64,000 bases of DNA from Xestospongia bergquistia (taxonomy: Eukaryota > Porifera > Demospongiae > Haplosclerida > Petrosiidae), in assembly GCA_963965975.1 (NCBI GenBank), contig OZ014411.1, positions 27,824,249 through 27,888,248 of the forward strand. Direction: 5' to 3'. Positions 22,314-33,420 of the stretch are shown here, in pieces (within the stretch, counting starts at the first letter, position 1; every line of letters begins with the position of its first letter). The notes beneath the pieces were generated by a model. The model saw only the letters and a list, made by a program, of their open reading frames with translations. It had not been told where the DNA came from and did no database searches. Both the position numbers and the translations under genes were made by a program.

Positions 22314-25300
22314 ATGAGCTCTGTTTCTTGTAGTTATTTTGGAACCACTGCCATCATTAGCTGGTGTCATATCTATTATATAACATCAGTTATACTACAT
22401 ATCTTCAGTGGATGTGTTACTGCTAATGAATATTATGTCTCTGAAGCTCCTAATGGAGTACCTTGTCCTACTACTGACCTACTTTGTCACAACCTCTCCT
22501 ACTATGTTGCTGATTATCATTCTTACTTCACTGATAATGTAATCTTCTACTTCCTAGAGGGAACACATACTCTACAAGGTATATTAGAGATCACTAATCT
22601 AAATAATATTACTCTACAGGGAGTGGGTCATATAGAACAAGGCTTTCATGAAACAGTCATGCAATCTACCTCAGTAATAATGTGTAGTGATAACAACAGA
22701 GCTGCTGGTATAAAATTTATAACTAGCAAAAATATTGTAATGAAATCATTAACAATAGCAAATTGTGTATTTGATGCTTATATCTATGATCAAGAAGTTT
22801 ACAATAGCTTACATTTTGTTGACGTCAATGATGTCACATTGGAATGGGTGTCAGTCCAGAATAGTTCGGATTATGGACTTTGTCTTGTAAATAATTTTGA
22901 TGTCTTAATTGCTAATTCCTCATTTACTAACAATGGACATGCTGAGACTTTTGGAGGCAATGTATATATATACTATGATGATCAGCTTAAAAGCTTGTCC
23001 AGAGTTAATATTGTCCAATCGAATTTTACACTGAGTTTAGGATACGGTATTTTTTTGTTCTATGATTCTAAAGTTAAGGTAACTATTGAAAACAGTGAAT
23101 TTTCATACAATATTGGAAGAAATGGAGTGTTCATAGATTCATATGGGAATGGCAGTATAGAGTTTCGTAGCTGCACAATATATAACAATACAGCTAAAAT
23201 ATATGGAGGGGGTGTGGACATTGATTTACATGGGAATGGTCGTATTGAATTTCATAACTGCACTATATATAGTAATAATGCTGAGTATGCTGCAGGAGGA
23301 GTGAATATTTATTTGGAGAATGGTAGTATTAAGTTTCAAAACTGCAATATATCAAGCAATACTGCTCAAAAATATGGAGGAGGAATTTTCATTAATTCAT
23401 GTGGGAATGGCAGCATTGACTTTAGTGACTGTACTATATACAACAATACTGTTCATACTGGTGGAGGAGGAGGAGTGTTGATTGAGTCATTTGGTAATGG
23501 TAGTATTGATTTTTGTAACTGCACTATATATATCAATACTGCTCAGAAAAATGGAGGAGGTATATATATTTATTCAAAGGGAAGCTGTGGTTTTAAGTTT
23601 AGTAATTGCATAATACACAACAATACTGCATACCTTGGATCAGGTTTGCTTCTGTATGCTCAACATTTTACTTCTACAGCTAGCTTTCATTTTAGAAATC
23701 TTTCATTTTATTTTAATAAAGTACCCAACAAGAATGATGTATATCAAGGTGCTGTGGTATTATTCAACATTCATGACATTGTTTTCGAACAAATTGAAGT
23801 TAATAATCATAACACAAATGGTTTAGTGAATTTCAATAGTGTGATAACATTTGACAAAAATAGCACATTTGTAAACAATTCAGGCATTTATGGTGGGGGC
23901 ATTGCCTTATATGAATCCTCTCAATTATTACTAAAAAACTTAACATATATATCTTTTGTCAATAATCATGCTAGTGAGTCAGGTGGAGGAATCTTTGTAT
24001 CACAACTACTTGTTGAAGACATTTATACAACTTGTTCCTTTCAAGTCATTTGTGATAATTGTAGTGCTTGGTTATATTTTGTTAACAATACAGCTAACAT
24101 CTCAGGTGATGTCTTGTATGGAGGAAAAATAGACAATTGTAACTTTGATGACCTTTTTCACTACCATCAACAAAGAGGTCTATCAGTAGTGTCATCAGAT
24201 TCTATTCAAGTGTGTTTTTGTGTAGCAGACAAACCAAATTGCACTACTCCAAACAAGAATGTTACTGCAATGCCTGGTATTGATGTTAATATATCACTAG
24301 CTACTGTTGGCTCAAAGGATGGCTTAACAAAGGGTGTGATAAAATTAACATCATCAGATAATTCATCCATTGTGCTAGTAGACAATAATAGACTTAATGC
24401 AACTTGTACTAATATAACCTTCAAATTAACTGCAAATCCTGATTTGTTAAATGCTACAGTCATCTATGCAACACTTGAAAATTCAATCATTGGACCTTTA
24501 CAAGACCATCAAGCTAAAGTCATTAACGTCACCATTGAGTCTTGTCCAATTGGGTTACTATTAGTGAATGATACTTGTGTTTGTAGATCTGAATTAAATA
24601 CACCTCCAATATCTTGTGATATTAACACTCAAATTATAACTAGAGATGGTGATATGTGGATTGGTTTTAAAAGTAATTCAGACTGTCTTATTGTTTATCA
24701 GAACTGTCCCTTTGATTATTGTAATGACAATATCATTCATTTTAAACTCACATCACCTAATGTACAATGTCTTTATAATCGATCTGGACTGCTCTGTGGA
24801 CAATGTACTGAAGGACTCAGTCTCATGATAGGTTCCAACAAATGTGGACAATGTACTAATGGCTACTTAGCTCTTATTATTCCATTTGCTGTAGCTGGTA
24901 TAGCACTGGTAGCTTTTGTTATTGTTTTAAATCTAACTGTGTCTGTGGGTACTATCAATGGACTTATATTTTATGCTAATGTTCTCAAATTATATGAACA
25001 TTTTTTCTTTCCTAATGGTCGCATTCCATTTCTTAGTCATTTTATTTCATGGCTTAATCTAGATCTGGGTATTGAGACTTGTTTCTACAATGGTATGAGT
25101 TCTTGTTATAAGACATGGCTACAATTTATATTTCCAGGCTATGTTTGGTTTCTCGTAATACTCATCATAATATTATCAAAATATTCTAGCAAAGTGGTTC
25201 AACTTGTTGGAAGACAAGCTATTCCAGTACTAGCCACTATGATACTACTCTCATATACTAAACTGATCCGAACTGTTTTCCAAGTCCTTCACTATACCAA

Positions 25301-26087
25301 TATTCAATGCAGAGATGAGAATAATGTCACATTACTGAGGTGGTATACAGATGCTAATGTTCAATATCTCAAAGGTTGTCATCTATCATTGTTCTTGTTC
25401 TCATTGGGTGTACTCATTTTACTGATTGTTCCATACACCTTCTACCTTCTTGCTATACCATTATTTGAAGGACCACTATCAAAATACACATGCCATTGCC
25501 AAAAGTATATGAAGCCATTCTTTGATGCATATGGAGGTCCATATAAGGACAAGTGTCGTTTTTGGACAGGATTTTTATTATTTGTTCGTATTGTCTTAGC
25601 ACTGGTTGTTTCACTGGATACTAAGGCTACAGTTAGCTTATATGTTTTAACATCCATTTTATTTGTTATTGTGTCAATGTATTTTCCTTTGAGAGGAATT
25701 TATCAAAAGTTACCATTGGCTTGTCTGGAGATGTCCTTTATTCTTAATCTCATATTTATAGCTTATTTGAATGCATGCACACAAACTTGTGAAATGTCAG
25801 TGTCAAGTCAAGTGTTAAGTGTTGCTATGGTGTCAGTATCATGTGTAGTATTCTGCAGTATTATCCTCTACCATGTATGGGATCGTCTTTTAAATTCTTA
25901 TTTTCTGCAACTATATATGAGAGTCAAAAAGATGTTTAAGAAGCCTGAACCACTTTTTAATTCTGATGATACAGAAATTGCTTTAATGTGTCCTGGATCC
26001 CCTTCAATTGTATGTGAACCTAGCTCAATGTCAGTGGTATCAGTTGAAATGAGACATGAATTAATACTGTTTGACGAAGATGATTAG
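22314..26087 (+). CDS. Array gene: 7-coil beta-helix, ~8-TM protein
   Basis: Intronless, 1257 residues. The leader (ISWCHIYYITSVILHIF) and TANEYYVS match gene 1. About seven coils lie at residues about 266-445 (RNGVFI, GGGVDI, AGGVNI, GGGIFI, GGGGGVLI, GGGIYI, GSGLLL). The Cys collar ends near 845, about eight membrane segments start near 848, and KDKCRFWTG lies near 1077. The tail ends MRHELILFDEDD, so the RRES phosphosite consensus of three other loci is lost. It is 56 residues longer than the gene at 10762, close to two coils. Same inferred role as its paralogues: a surface protein of unknown ligand. Confidence 0.85.
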   Translation: MSSVSCSYFGTTAIISWCHIYYITSVILHIFSGCVTANEYYVSEAPNGVPCPTTDLLCHNLSYYVADYHSYFTDNVIFYFLEGTHTLQGILEITNLNNITLQGVGHIEQGFHETVMQSTSVIMCSDNNRAAGIKFITSKNIVMKSLTIANCVFDAYIYDQEVYNSLHFVDVNDVTLEWVSVQNSSDYGLCLVNNFDVLIANSSFTNNGHAETFGGNVYIYYDDQLKSLSRVNIVQSNFTLSLGYGIFLFYDSKVKVTIENSEFSYNIGRNGVFIDSYGNGSIEFRSCTIYNNTAKIYGGGVDIDLHGNGRIEFHNCTIYSNNAEYAAGGVNIYLENGSIKFQNCNISSNTAQKYGGGIFINSCGNGSIDFSDCTIYNNTVHTGGGGGVLIESFGNGSIDFCNCTIYINTAQKNGGGIYIYSKGSCGFKFSNCIIHNNTAYLGSGLLLYAQHFTSTASFHFRNLSFYFNKVPNKNDVYQGAVVLFNIHDIVFEQIEVNNHNTNGLVNFNSVITFDKNSTFVNNSGIYGGGIALYESSQLLLKNLTYISFVNNHASESGGGIFVSQLLVEDIYTTCSFQVICDNCSAWLYFVNNTANISGDVLYGGKIDNCNFDDLFHYHQQRGLSVVSSDSIQVCFCVADKPNCTTPNKNVTAMPGIDVNISLATVGSKDGLTKGVIKLTSSDNSSIVLVDNNRLNATCTNITFKLTANPDLLNATVIYATLENSIIGPLQDHQAKVINVTIESCPIGLLLVNDTCVCRSELNTPPISCDINTQIITRDGDMWIGFKSNSDCLIVYQNCPFDYCNDNIIHFKLTSPNVQCLYNRSGLLCGQCTEGLSLMIGSNKCGQCTNGYLALIIPFAVAGIALVAFVIVLNLTVSVGTINGLIFYANVLKLYEHFFFPNGRIPFLSHFISWLNLDLGIETCFYNGMSSCYKTWLQFIFPGYVWFLVILIIILSKYSSKVVQLVGRQAIPVLATMILLSYTKLIRTVFQVLHYTNIQCRDENNVTLLRWYTDANVQYLKGCHLSLFLFSLGVLILLIVPYTFYLLAIPLFEGPLSKYTCHCQKYMKPFFDAYGGPYKDKCRFWTGFLLFVRIVLALVVSLDTKATVSLYVLTSILFVIVSMYFPLRGIYQKLPLACLEMSFILNLIFIAYLNACTQTCEMSVSSQVLSVAMVSVSCVVFCSIILYHVWDRLLNSYFLQLYMRVKKMFKKPEPLFNSDDTEIALMCPGSPSIVCEPSSMSVVSVEMRHELILFDEDD

Positions 26088-26285
26088 TGATGATTCAGAT
26101 GACAATTTATTGATAACATGTAATTCTTATTGTCATGTCTTATATATAATAATGTAGTAACAATTATTTTCATTCAAGTGTTACAATGCTTTATTATCCT
26201 GCTATTGTTGATTAAAGAATTTACTTTTTATACTACAATAATGAGTTAATGTGTATACATACATCTAGTTCTTGTGTCTCAACAG

Positions 26286-26520
26286 ATGGTATATGTGGAT
26301 GGTCTCAGTTAGATTTTACATGTACTGGAGATAACTCTATTTGACTGGAGAACATGATAACTGGATAAGAGTAAGACCCTATAATACAGAACTATAATTG
26401 TTACTGGTATATTTTATCACAGATAACTGGTGAGGAGAGTTCCGCTAATCTCTATCCTCTCCAACAACCTTCTTTATATGGTAATAATTATAGTCAATCA
26501 GTTGGTTTGAGTAAGAACCT
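26286..26520 (+). other. Exon-like pair between good splice sites (orphan)
   Basis: An AG-preceded segment at 26286-26370 ends at GTAAGA. A 52-bp intron-sized gap ends at tcacag, and a segment at 26423-26520 ends at GTAAGT. The second segment is open in one frame (GEESSANLYPLQQP) but the first has stops in all three frames. The segment lies inside an insertion in the 3' flank of the array gene (about 26265-26640) relative to its paralogues. It may be a remnant of another gene or a spliced 3' UTR. Confidence 0.25.
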
Positions 26521-26639
26521 GTAAGTAAAAACTCTTAATGCTATGGTAGGTATATCATAAACATGTGTATAATGAGAAAGTAATCTCAAGGTGTAAGTAT
26601 ATGCACTTTATATAATATGTAATTGTACTTTACTTCAGG

Positions 26640-28620
26640 TGCCATTGTTAAACATTATGTTTATATGTGACTGCTTATCATGTGGACACATGACATAGAG
26701 CAAACTTTTAATGTGATAATACTGTACATAAGCACTTTAGATTAAGAGCGTGGATGTACAGACTAGATTAATAACTTTTCCATTTGGTTAAGAAATGTTA
26801 TAAAGTGGCTAGTATACATAATCATAGATATTGAATAGAATGTTGCTTGTTAGTTATGTGGTATTACAGTATTACAGCAAGTATCTATAGCAAGTGTAGG
26901 CATGGTAGGCTCAGTCGTATGATCTATTAAGAGGATATGTTGGATATTCATGATGGATAAGGAATTAAAAGAATTATGAAAAGATGTCTAATAATTAATG
27001 GAATTTAACTATTACTTGTGTAATCTCTATATACAGTCATAAGTTTAAGAACACCCAAGGAGCCTAGTAAGCTGGAGATAAAACTAGAGACAGAATATGA
27101 AATCTCTCTCTTGTTCTCCTCCTTGTACCTTTGTTATCTTTTTATTCCACTAACCCACCACATGCTTGAATGAATTATTTTAATAATCTAAATCTATTAA
27201 TATGAGATTAGTAACTTGTCTACTGCACATTTTAATGTTTCATAAGTAAATGAAAAAATATTTAAAATTCATTAAATATAAGGATAGAGGTAAAAACATA
27301 CCATTATAATGTTATTTTGAAAGCATAATTTTATATTAATATATAAGTGCTCACACTAGCTTATATTAGTGACAATGTTCAAAGAAAATAGTTAGGATTA
27401 TATGAGTTTGTTGTAAAAATTACTATGCAGGTATATATATGTTGGAGAAATTTATGCCATTAAGCCTACTCCCTATACATTAACATTAAAACATCACTAG
27501 TTTCTTTCTGTACTGTGATCATTTCCTATATATAGCTCAAGGTATAGGATGTGAATTACAACAAGTTTGAATTTCTTTAAACGAAGATTTTGTGACAACA
27601 ATTGTAATTTGTTTAAATACATGATTTCGATTTGCACATAGATATGTCTTCATTACATGAAATGTATATCTGAACACAATATATTCTTATAGGAAGAGTC
27701 AGACTCTAGAACTTCCATTCCTAATTATTCTCAATTGTAATTGCTCAGTGACAATGTGTGTACATGATATATAATAGTTGTCAACGAAAATATGTAATTA
27801 ATCAGTTTTCCACAGTAATTATCTACTTTTCAAAGGAAACATATATTTTATCACACGTTGACATTCCAATAGTTTAATTTTTATTTTATAGTATTAATTA
27901 GATTAGTTGCTAAAGGATAGAAGTAGTGGTGTATGCTTTGACACATATTGTTATATATTTAATAACTGCATGCTTACATAATATAATGTGAATTAACACT
28001 ATTATAATAGTATTAATTGTAAACATGTACATCACTAAAAGACATATAATTCATTACTACCAGAACTGTGACTATATATTATGTTAAACACTATATCCTT
28101 ATAATAAACTGATCTATTATCATAGGAACTGCTAATCAACACTGATATGTAGATAATTAATATACTACAGTAAAAATGAATTGACTGCTTTAACTAATTT
28201 ATTGTTATTTTTGTTACAAATATTATATAATGAGATTTTGAAAAGTATAGTAAATACCACTTTGATTTAATTACTAAATTTATTAGTTACTAAGACATTA
28301 TTGATAGTAATGGTGTATAAAAAAGTAGGCAATAGATTTCACTATTAAGAGAATATAACAGATAGTACATTAAAACAACAGTACACTGACAACTTACTAC
28401 ATGTAATCTCTATTAGTTCTTCAAGTGAGCTGTTTTCTTAATAACAGGGACACTTTAATGTATTGTATAGCTCTACAATCATAGATACTCCAATATTTTT
28501 GTTACAACATGTATGTCAACATAACTGTAGCGACTTATTTGCATGTATTCTTGCAGTCACACAATCATTAAGCGGACACCCAATGTTTCCCTATATTAAT
28601 GAGTGGGTGGTCACAATACA
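26640..28620. other. Intergenic, largely featureless
   Basis: 26640-26940 is array 3' flank. A diverged single copy of the unit later found in tandem at 31.3 kb lies near 27830-27880 (tcaaaggaaacatatatttt). Apart from these I see nothing in this stretch. Confidence 0.4.
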
Positions 28621-28622
28621 TC

Positions 28623-28630
28623 TATTTAAG
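28623..28630 (+). promoter_or_regulatory. TATA-like box of EF-hand gene
   Basis: tatttaag lies 77 bp before the ATG at 28707, a spacing that would allow a 5' UTR of about 50 nt. No other TATA-like site is as close. Confidence 0.45.
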
Positions 28631-28706
28631 TAGCTGAGTAGAAGAGTGTTTTAAATTCTTTCATCATCAACCTTGTTGAACCACGCTTCTTGCACCAGTC
28701 AGCAAA

Positions 28707-29201
28707 ATGGCTGCTTCTTTTACAGAAAGTCCTGACTGGATTAAAAAAATGAAGATGCGTTTTGATCTACTTGATGTTGACAAGAATGGTGTCCTTGATA
28801 ATGCTGATATTGTTCTTCTAGCTAAACGAATGGCTGCTTATCGAAATGAAGGTCCAGATGCTGAACACAATTATGTTGAATCAATTAGGACTATCATCTC
28901 TCCATTTATTGAAAAAGAAGGAATTAATGAAAAGGAGTTTATAGAAAATGCAAGGAAGTTTGTTTCTCAGCCTGATGCTAAAGCACATGTAAGGGAATTT
29001 GCTAAAAAAATGTTTGAAATAGTTGATGCCAACAAAGATGGAATCATATCAAAAGATGAGTTCACTCAGTTCTATAGGGCACTTAATGCAAGTCAAGAGA
29101 TGATCGATAGAAGTTTTAAGGCAGCTGACACAAATGAAGATGGCGTCATTGATTGTTCAGAGCTTCAAGAAACTTATGTCAAGTTCATTTTCACAGGTTA
29201 A
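28707..29201 (+). CDS. EF-hand calcium-binding protein, sarcoplasmic-type
   Basis: Intronless, 164 residues, cytosolic (no signal peptide or membrane segment). Three complete 12-residue EF loops are visible: DVDKNGVLDNAD at 23-34, DANKDGIISKDE at 107-118 and DTNEDGVIDCSE at 141-152. The spacing leaves room for a degenerate second hand around 60-80 without a loop. This pattern of hands 1, 3 and 4 active fits the sarcoplasmic calcium-binding/calexcitin/aequorin-like superfamily. Loop 1 ends in Asp instead of the usual Glu at position 12, which generally weakens or retunes binding. Likely a Ca2+ buffer or sensor. No luciferin-site signature can be judged by eye. A decayed paralogue lies at 32952. 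Confidence 0.85.
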   Translation: MAASFTESPDWIKKMKMRFDLLDVDKNGVLDNADIVLLAKRMAAYRNEGPDAEHNYVESIRTIISPFIEKEGINEKEFIENARKFVSQPDAKAHVREFAKKMFEIVDANKDGIISKDEFTQFYRALNASQEMIDRSFKAADTNEDGVIDCSELQETYVKFIFTG

Positions 29202-29948
29202 TCTATTATACTAACAAACTGTGACTCTTGATCTGAGTCCATGCAACATATAATGATATTGTATGAAGTTTTTTGACTTTTTTTCTAAAACTAAATAATT
29301 GTTAAACATACAAAATTTCAATGAAGGTATAGTGTCAATATGTACATCTACTATGAAGGACCCAGAGTGAGGAAGATACAGTTTACCTCATATTTTTAAC
29401 ACCACTTATCACCTACTGGACTTTCGGTAGTTCTCTGAACAAGAGCTATACTTACAGTTGAGCAGATCCTCCCTTCCCACAGAGGAAAGGGCTAGCTACA
29501 TGAGACAAAAAGTTAATTACTTATTCAAAATACACTTCTGTCTACAAATTAGATCTACCTGTAACCTACTATATTTAACTAAAAGAGGGCCACATCTACT
29601 TAATATCTAGAGAATCTATATGTGTGTACTAAAGTCAAGTATATATACTTTAGAAGTAAGTTGACAGACACGTTACAATAGTAATGACATTCTTATTTGA
29701 TGTAACAGACTAGTTGTTACAAGAAGTTATAATAATATTATGTTTATAGTACAATTTGCATCTTATTGATACTAGTAGTGTTAATTGATAGTTCCTACAG
29801 TAACAGACTAGCTGTTAAATGGAAATGACTGTATTTTTTATAGTATGTTTCTAACTTGCACAAGGTAGTTATAATTCACAGCTTCAAAATGATTGCATTT
29901 AGTACAATTTATAATAATATTGTAACAACAGCTTGTTTTAACTAAAGC

Positions 29949-30019
<71 letters not shown>

Positions 30020-31019
30020 GTTTGTGTGTTATGATTTGTTTTAAAACCCCTGGAAAGTTTAAAAACCAGTTGGCCCACTATACAACTAGCTTCGTGGATA
30101 CAAGTGAAAAGGTAACTATTTACATACTTAATCCTGAAGAACAAAATTTTATTCATGTATAATATTTTATGTAGGTACATAACATTTAGCATGTATATGG
30201 TTATCATTGATATGTATGATTATTGTAGAACAAGAAACATATATAAAGTACATGTTTTTGAGTTCTTTTAGAATTGAAAATTTAAAATAATTGTTACATG
30301 TAAGGTTCTGTCCTATATATCAAAAAATAATTTTAGAGCAATTCAAAACTACATTTCATATTAACTTATACATAATAACACTTCAAGCATTAACTTAAGT
30401 ACTTGTAAAGTATATCACATGTACCGATGTGTTATGAATGGGATACATGTATATGGACATTCATTGTATTATAAATGCAATTAATTCATTCACTTTAGAC
30501 ACATAACTATGCCCTATGTAAATCAATTTATATAGGTAGTTGAAGATCAGAAAAAAATATTTAATTCAAGCATACATTTACATAGTATACATACATATAT
30601 GTACTTCGATCCATAGTTAGAATGTTGGGGAATAGCAATGTGACAGTAGGAAAAAAACAGTAATAGTAATCATGAAGGAAATGAAAAAATGCTAGCATTC
30701 TTGGATGTCTATCCTAATATCCTAATATACATATCTATGTAGATGTTTCATTAGTGAGGGCATGGCTGCATGAGACTACATGTCAATAGAATTACAGATG
30801 GCAGTGATGTGATTCTTGTATTGCATTTATATGTCTGTAAATCAATTAATGCTGTCACATATACACTGTATATATGAGAAGTACTATTTATAGAATGGAA
30901 GAGTCAATATTAAAAGTCTCCATCAGTCTCTGTACATAATAGTTCTGTGACAATGCATACTTATTATAACTAGAAACATGTATTTTGTCACATGTTGTCA
31001 AATGTTGTTTACACATCAG
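29202..31019. other. Intergenic with simple repeats
   Basis: No gene seen apart from the CATA/TA microsatellite. AT-rich throughout. Confidence 0.4.
29950..30018. repeat. (CATA)n then (TA)n microsatellite
   Basis: About seven CATA units run into a long TA tract. Confidence 0.95.
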
Positions 31020-31475
31020 ATGTTAAAAGGAAAAACTTTAAGATTCCTACGATAATAGATTTATTGTCAAAGGAAACATCTACTTAATCACATGTTGTTA
31101 CATAGGAGATTGAGGGTAGGGGTGAAGGGGGCTAATGCCCCCCCCTAACTTTTACATAGAGTAATCCATTTTGCATGCAAACCATTCATTACTTTGTAAC
31201 ACAAAGATGAACGAAGAAAATATTTGGTGTATTTTAATTCTCGTTTTAAAATTGTTTACTTTTGAAGGTGACACTGTGTACAAACATGTTCAGCCCCCCC
31301 CCCCCCAGCATTTTTGAGCTTCCTCTGCCTATGTGCTATTACAATAGACTAGTTACTTGTTATCAAAGGAAACATCTACTTTATTACTTTATCACATGTT
31401 GTCATTACAATAGACTAGTCACTTGTTATCAAAGGAAACATCTACTTTATCACATGTTGTCATTACAATAGACTA
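31020..31475. repeat. ~60-bp tandem repeat array, interrupted
   Basis: The unit landmark tcaaaggaaacatctacttt followed by atcacatgttgtcattacaa is seen near 31068, 31359 and 31429; the last two copies are nearly identical. More diverged single copies lie near 27830 and 30970. The array is split by the insertion at 31101-31333. Confidence 0.8.
31101..31333. mobile_element. Small non-autonomous DNA element (hAT-like ends)
   Basis: The left end is CATAGGAGAT. The right end, read inverted, is CATAGGCAGAGG. The 8-bp flanks tgttgtta and tgctatta differ by two transitions. The segment interrupts a tandem-repeat unit. It contains C tracts, including 13 C at 31294-31306. The CATAGG terminus is shared with the hAT element at 43638. 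A related single end (cataggcaggtctaatgccc) lies near 33608. Confidence 0.45.
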
Positions 31476-32290
31476 GTATTTATTTGATATAGTACACAAC
31501 AGACTATAGTTGTTATAGGAAACAAGTAAAGAATACACATAATTTAAACTATTAAATTTTCCAAAAGGAATCTAAAATGTTTACTCTTAATCATTCCATT
31601 ATGTGATATGGTACTTTTATTTCATAGAACCTGTAAGCTAAGGTATTATGCTGTTTATAGGAAATTACATGTAGTCAGTAATACAGTAATACTTGATTTA
31701 ATTTATCTATAAATTGTGTTATTGATACTATAGCTAGTACAAATATACAATATAGATTCTGCAAAATTAGATTTGTGCAAATAATTTTATTATTAGGGGT
31801 GAAATTTGATGTCTACTGAAATAAGTATTAATTATTTTAGAGCTTGTACTTAAAACAGTGAATAGAAACTGTGGACTTGGAGAGCATTGCCAGACATCAT
31901 CACATTTATGACAATGACTGGGACCCCCGTTTTTGCAACAGGTTCGAGCTTTAGAAATTAAGTGAGAATGACAAATACACAGTTACTGTTTGAGTTGATA
32001 GTGAAAAGTTTGGGTCATCATCCAGTTTATGTAGAAATGCTGACTACTATATGGAGATTCTGAGCAAATAAGAATTCACTACTAGAAATAGGAACTATAT
32101 ATGATAAAATTAGTAAAGTTGCTCAAAGCAAAAACTATACAAATAACTTCATTTTAAAGATAATTATTATGAACTTTATACAATAAGTTTTGTTGAAGAC
32201 TTATACATTAATACAAGAGTCTATGTATAATATAATAAATTTAATTATTTAAAATCTAATAAAATTTTAATGTTAGAATTTTGATTATAC
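31476..32290. other. Intergenic; source of an inverted copy
   Basis: No gene seen. 32099-32272 is present in reverse orientation at about 45975-46147. Confidence 0.5.
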
Positions 32291-32790
32291 TATACTTATA
32301 TCTACCTTCATTGTTATTGTCGTTGTCATTGTCGTCGCCATTAGTTTTAATCTTCAGTTTCCTCTTGATTGTTGTCTACAAAAGGATTTTCTTTGCAATT
32401 CTCGTAAATAATTATTCTCCAACGCTTCTTAGGATATTCACGATTTCACAGTCAATACGACCACGTAGATATTTAATAACGAATTATTAGAGTTCGAAGT
32501 TAGAGTGATGAATTTTTAGAAGCTTTACAGTAATTAAGAGTTGTTGTTACACAAGGAAGCTTCTAACTCGCTGGGCCAGACGTTCGATGAGAGGGAACAT
32601 CTGGGAAACTTCTGTAGATCAAGTTTGGCAACATACACAAAATCCCTAGAAAGTATTTTGCTAAGATTTCTAGAGTTGTTTCTAGTGTTTGCATCAACAA
32701 AAGAAACGATACACATCAACCAAAGAGCCACGATACTTCACTTGAGTAGTAACCTTTCGTTTGCTCATATAATATAGCTTTGTGGTTGGC
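32291..32790 (-). other. Unassigned GC-richer segment, weak coding character
   Basis: This stretch has more CG dinucleotides than its surroundings. On the minus strand short frames look protein-like (MSKRKVTTQVKYRGSLVDVY from about 32767, and YLRGRIDCEIVNILRSVGE ending near 32413), but they are not joined by an obvious splice pair and I do not recognise them. They could be remnants of a gene or chance. Confidence 0.2.
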
Positions 32791-32951
32791 ACGCTCCCTG
32801 ACTGTACATATAATTAACATGCCATAGTGATTTACTCCACTCGAACGTCTAGCCATGCGAGACTGCTTGTGTATATAGCAAGTTAGCTCATCACAGACTA
32901 ATTAAATTCACCTTTTCTTTTCTATAGCAAGAGACGCAAGTACGATACAAA

Positions 32952-33420
32952 ATGGCTACATCAAAGTCCTGCATGGATAGAAAGAATGAGGATGTGTTTT
33001 CACCTACTGGATGCTGACAACATTAGTATTCTTGGTAACAATGACATTGCTCTTGTTTTAAATTAATAGTTGCCTATCGAAATGAAGGTCTGAATGCTGA
33101 GCACCACTACTTTAAAATGTTCCAGTCCGTCACGTTATCTGAAGAACGTGGAGTTAACGAAAAGGAGTTTATAGAAAATGCAAGAAAATTTGTTTCCCAA
33201 TAAATGCTGAAGTATGTGTGAGAGAATTGCCTGATGTGGTCTTTGGAGTGGTTGATGCTAACAAAAATGGAGTCATATCTTATGATGAATGCTCCCATTT
33301 TTATAAGGCATTTAATGCAGATCAAAAGTTGATTATATAAGTTCTTTAAGAGAGCTGATATAAATGAAGATGGTATCATTGATCATTCAAGAAAGTTATG
33401 TAAACTACTTCTCTGGTTAA
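32952..33420 (+). pseudogene. Decayed copy of the EF-hand gene
   Basis: Collinear with the gene at 28707 from ATGGCT to the final TAA, at 469 bp against 495. Recognisable blocks are the start, NEKEFIENARKFVSQ, the third loop (DANKNGVISYDE) and the fourth loop (DINEDGIID). It has in-frame stops (for example near 33027 and 33065) and several frameshifts. The upstream sequence is not obviously shared with the parent. Neither copy has introns, so retroposition and DNA duplication cannot be separated. Confidence 0.9.

Noticed and set aside
1702..26087. Bacterial Pmp/autotransporter genes acquired by transfer or contamination
   Set aside because: Only the solenoid part resembles Pmp repeats. There is no beta-barrel, the 3' half is a multi-TM animal-type region, and flanks and composition match the rest of the window.
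27030..27060. Tc1/mariner-like terminal repeat (acagtcataagtttaagaac)
   Set aside because: Resembles such ends, but no inverted partner or transposase fragment was found nearby.
31900..31960. tRNA-like ggttcgagc near 31940
   Set aside because: No acceptor stem, D-loop or anticodon arm can be folded around it. No convincing tRNA or rRNA was found anywhere in the window.
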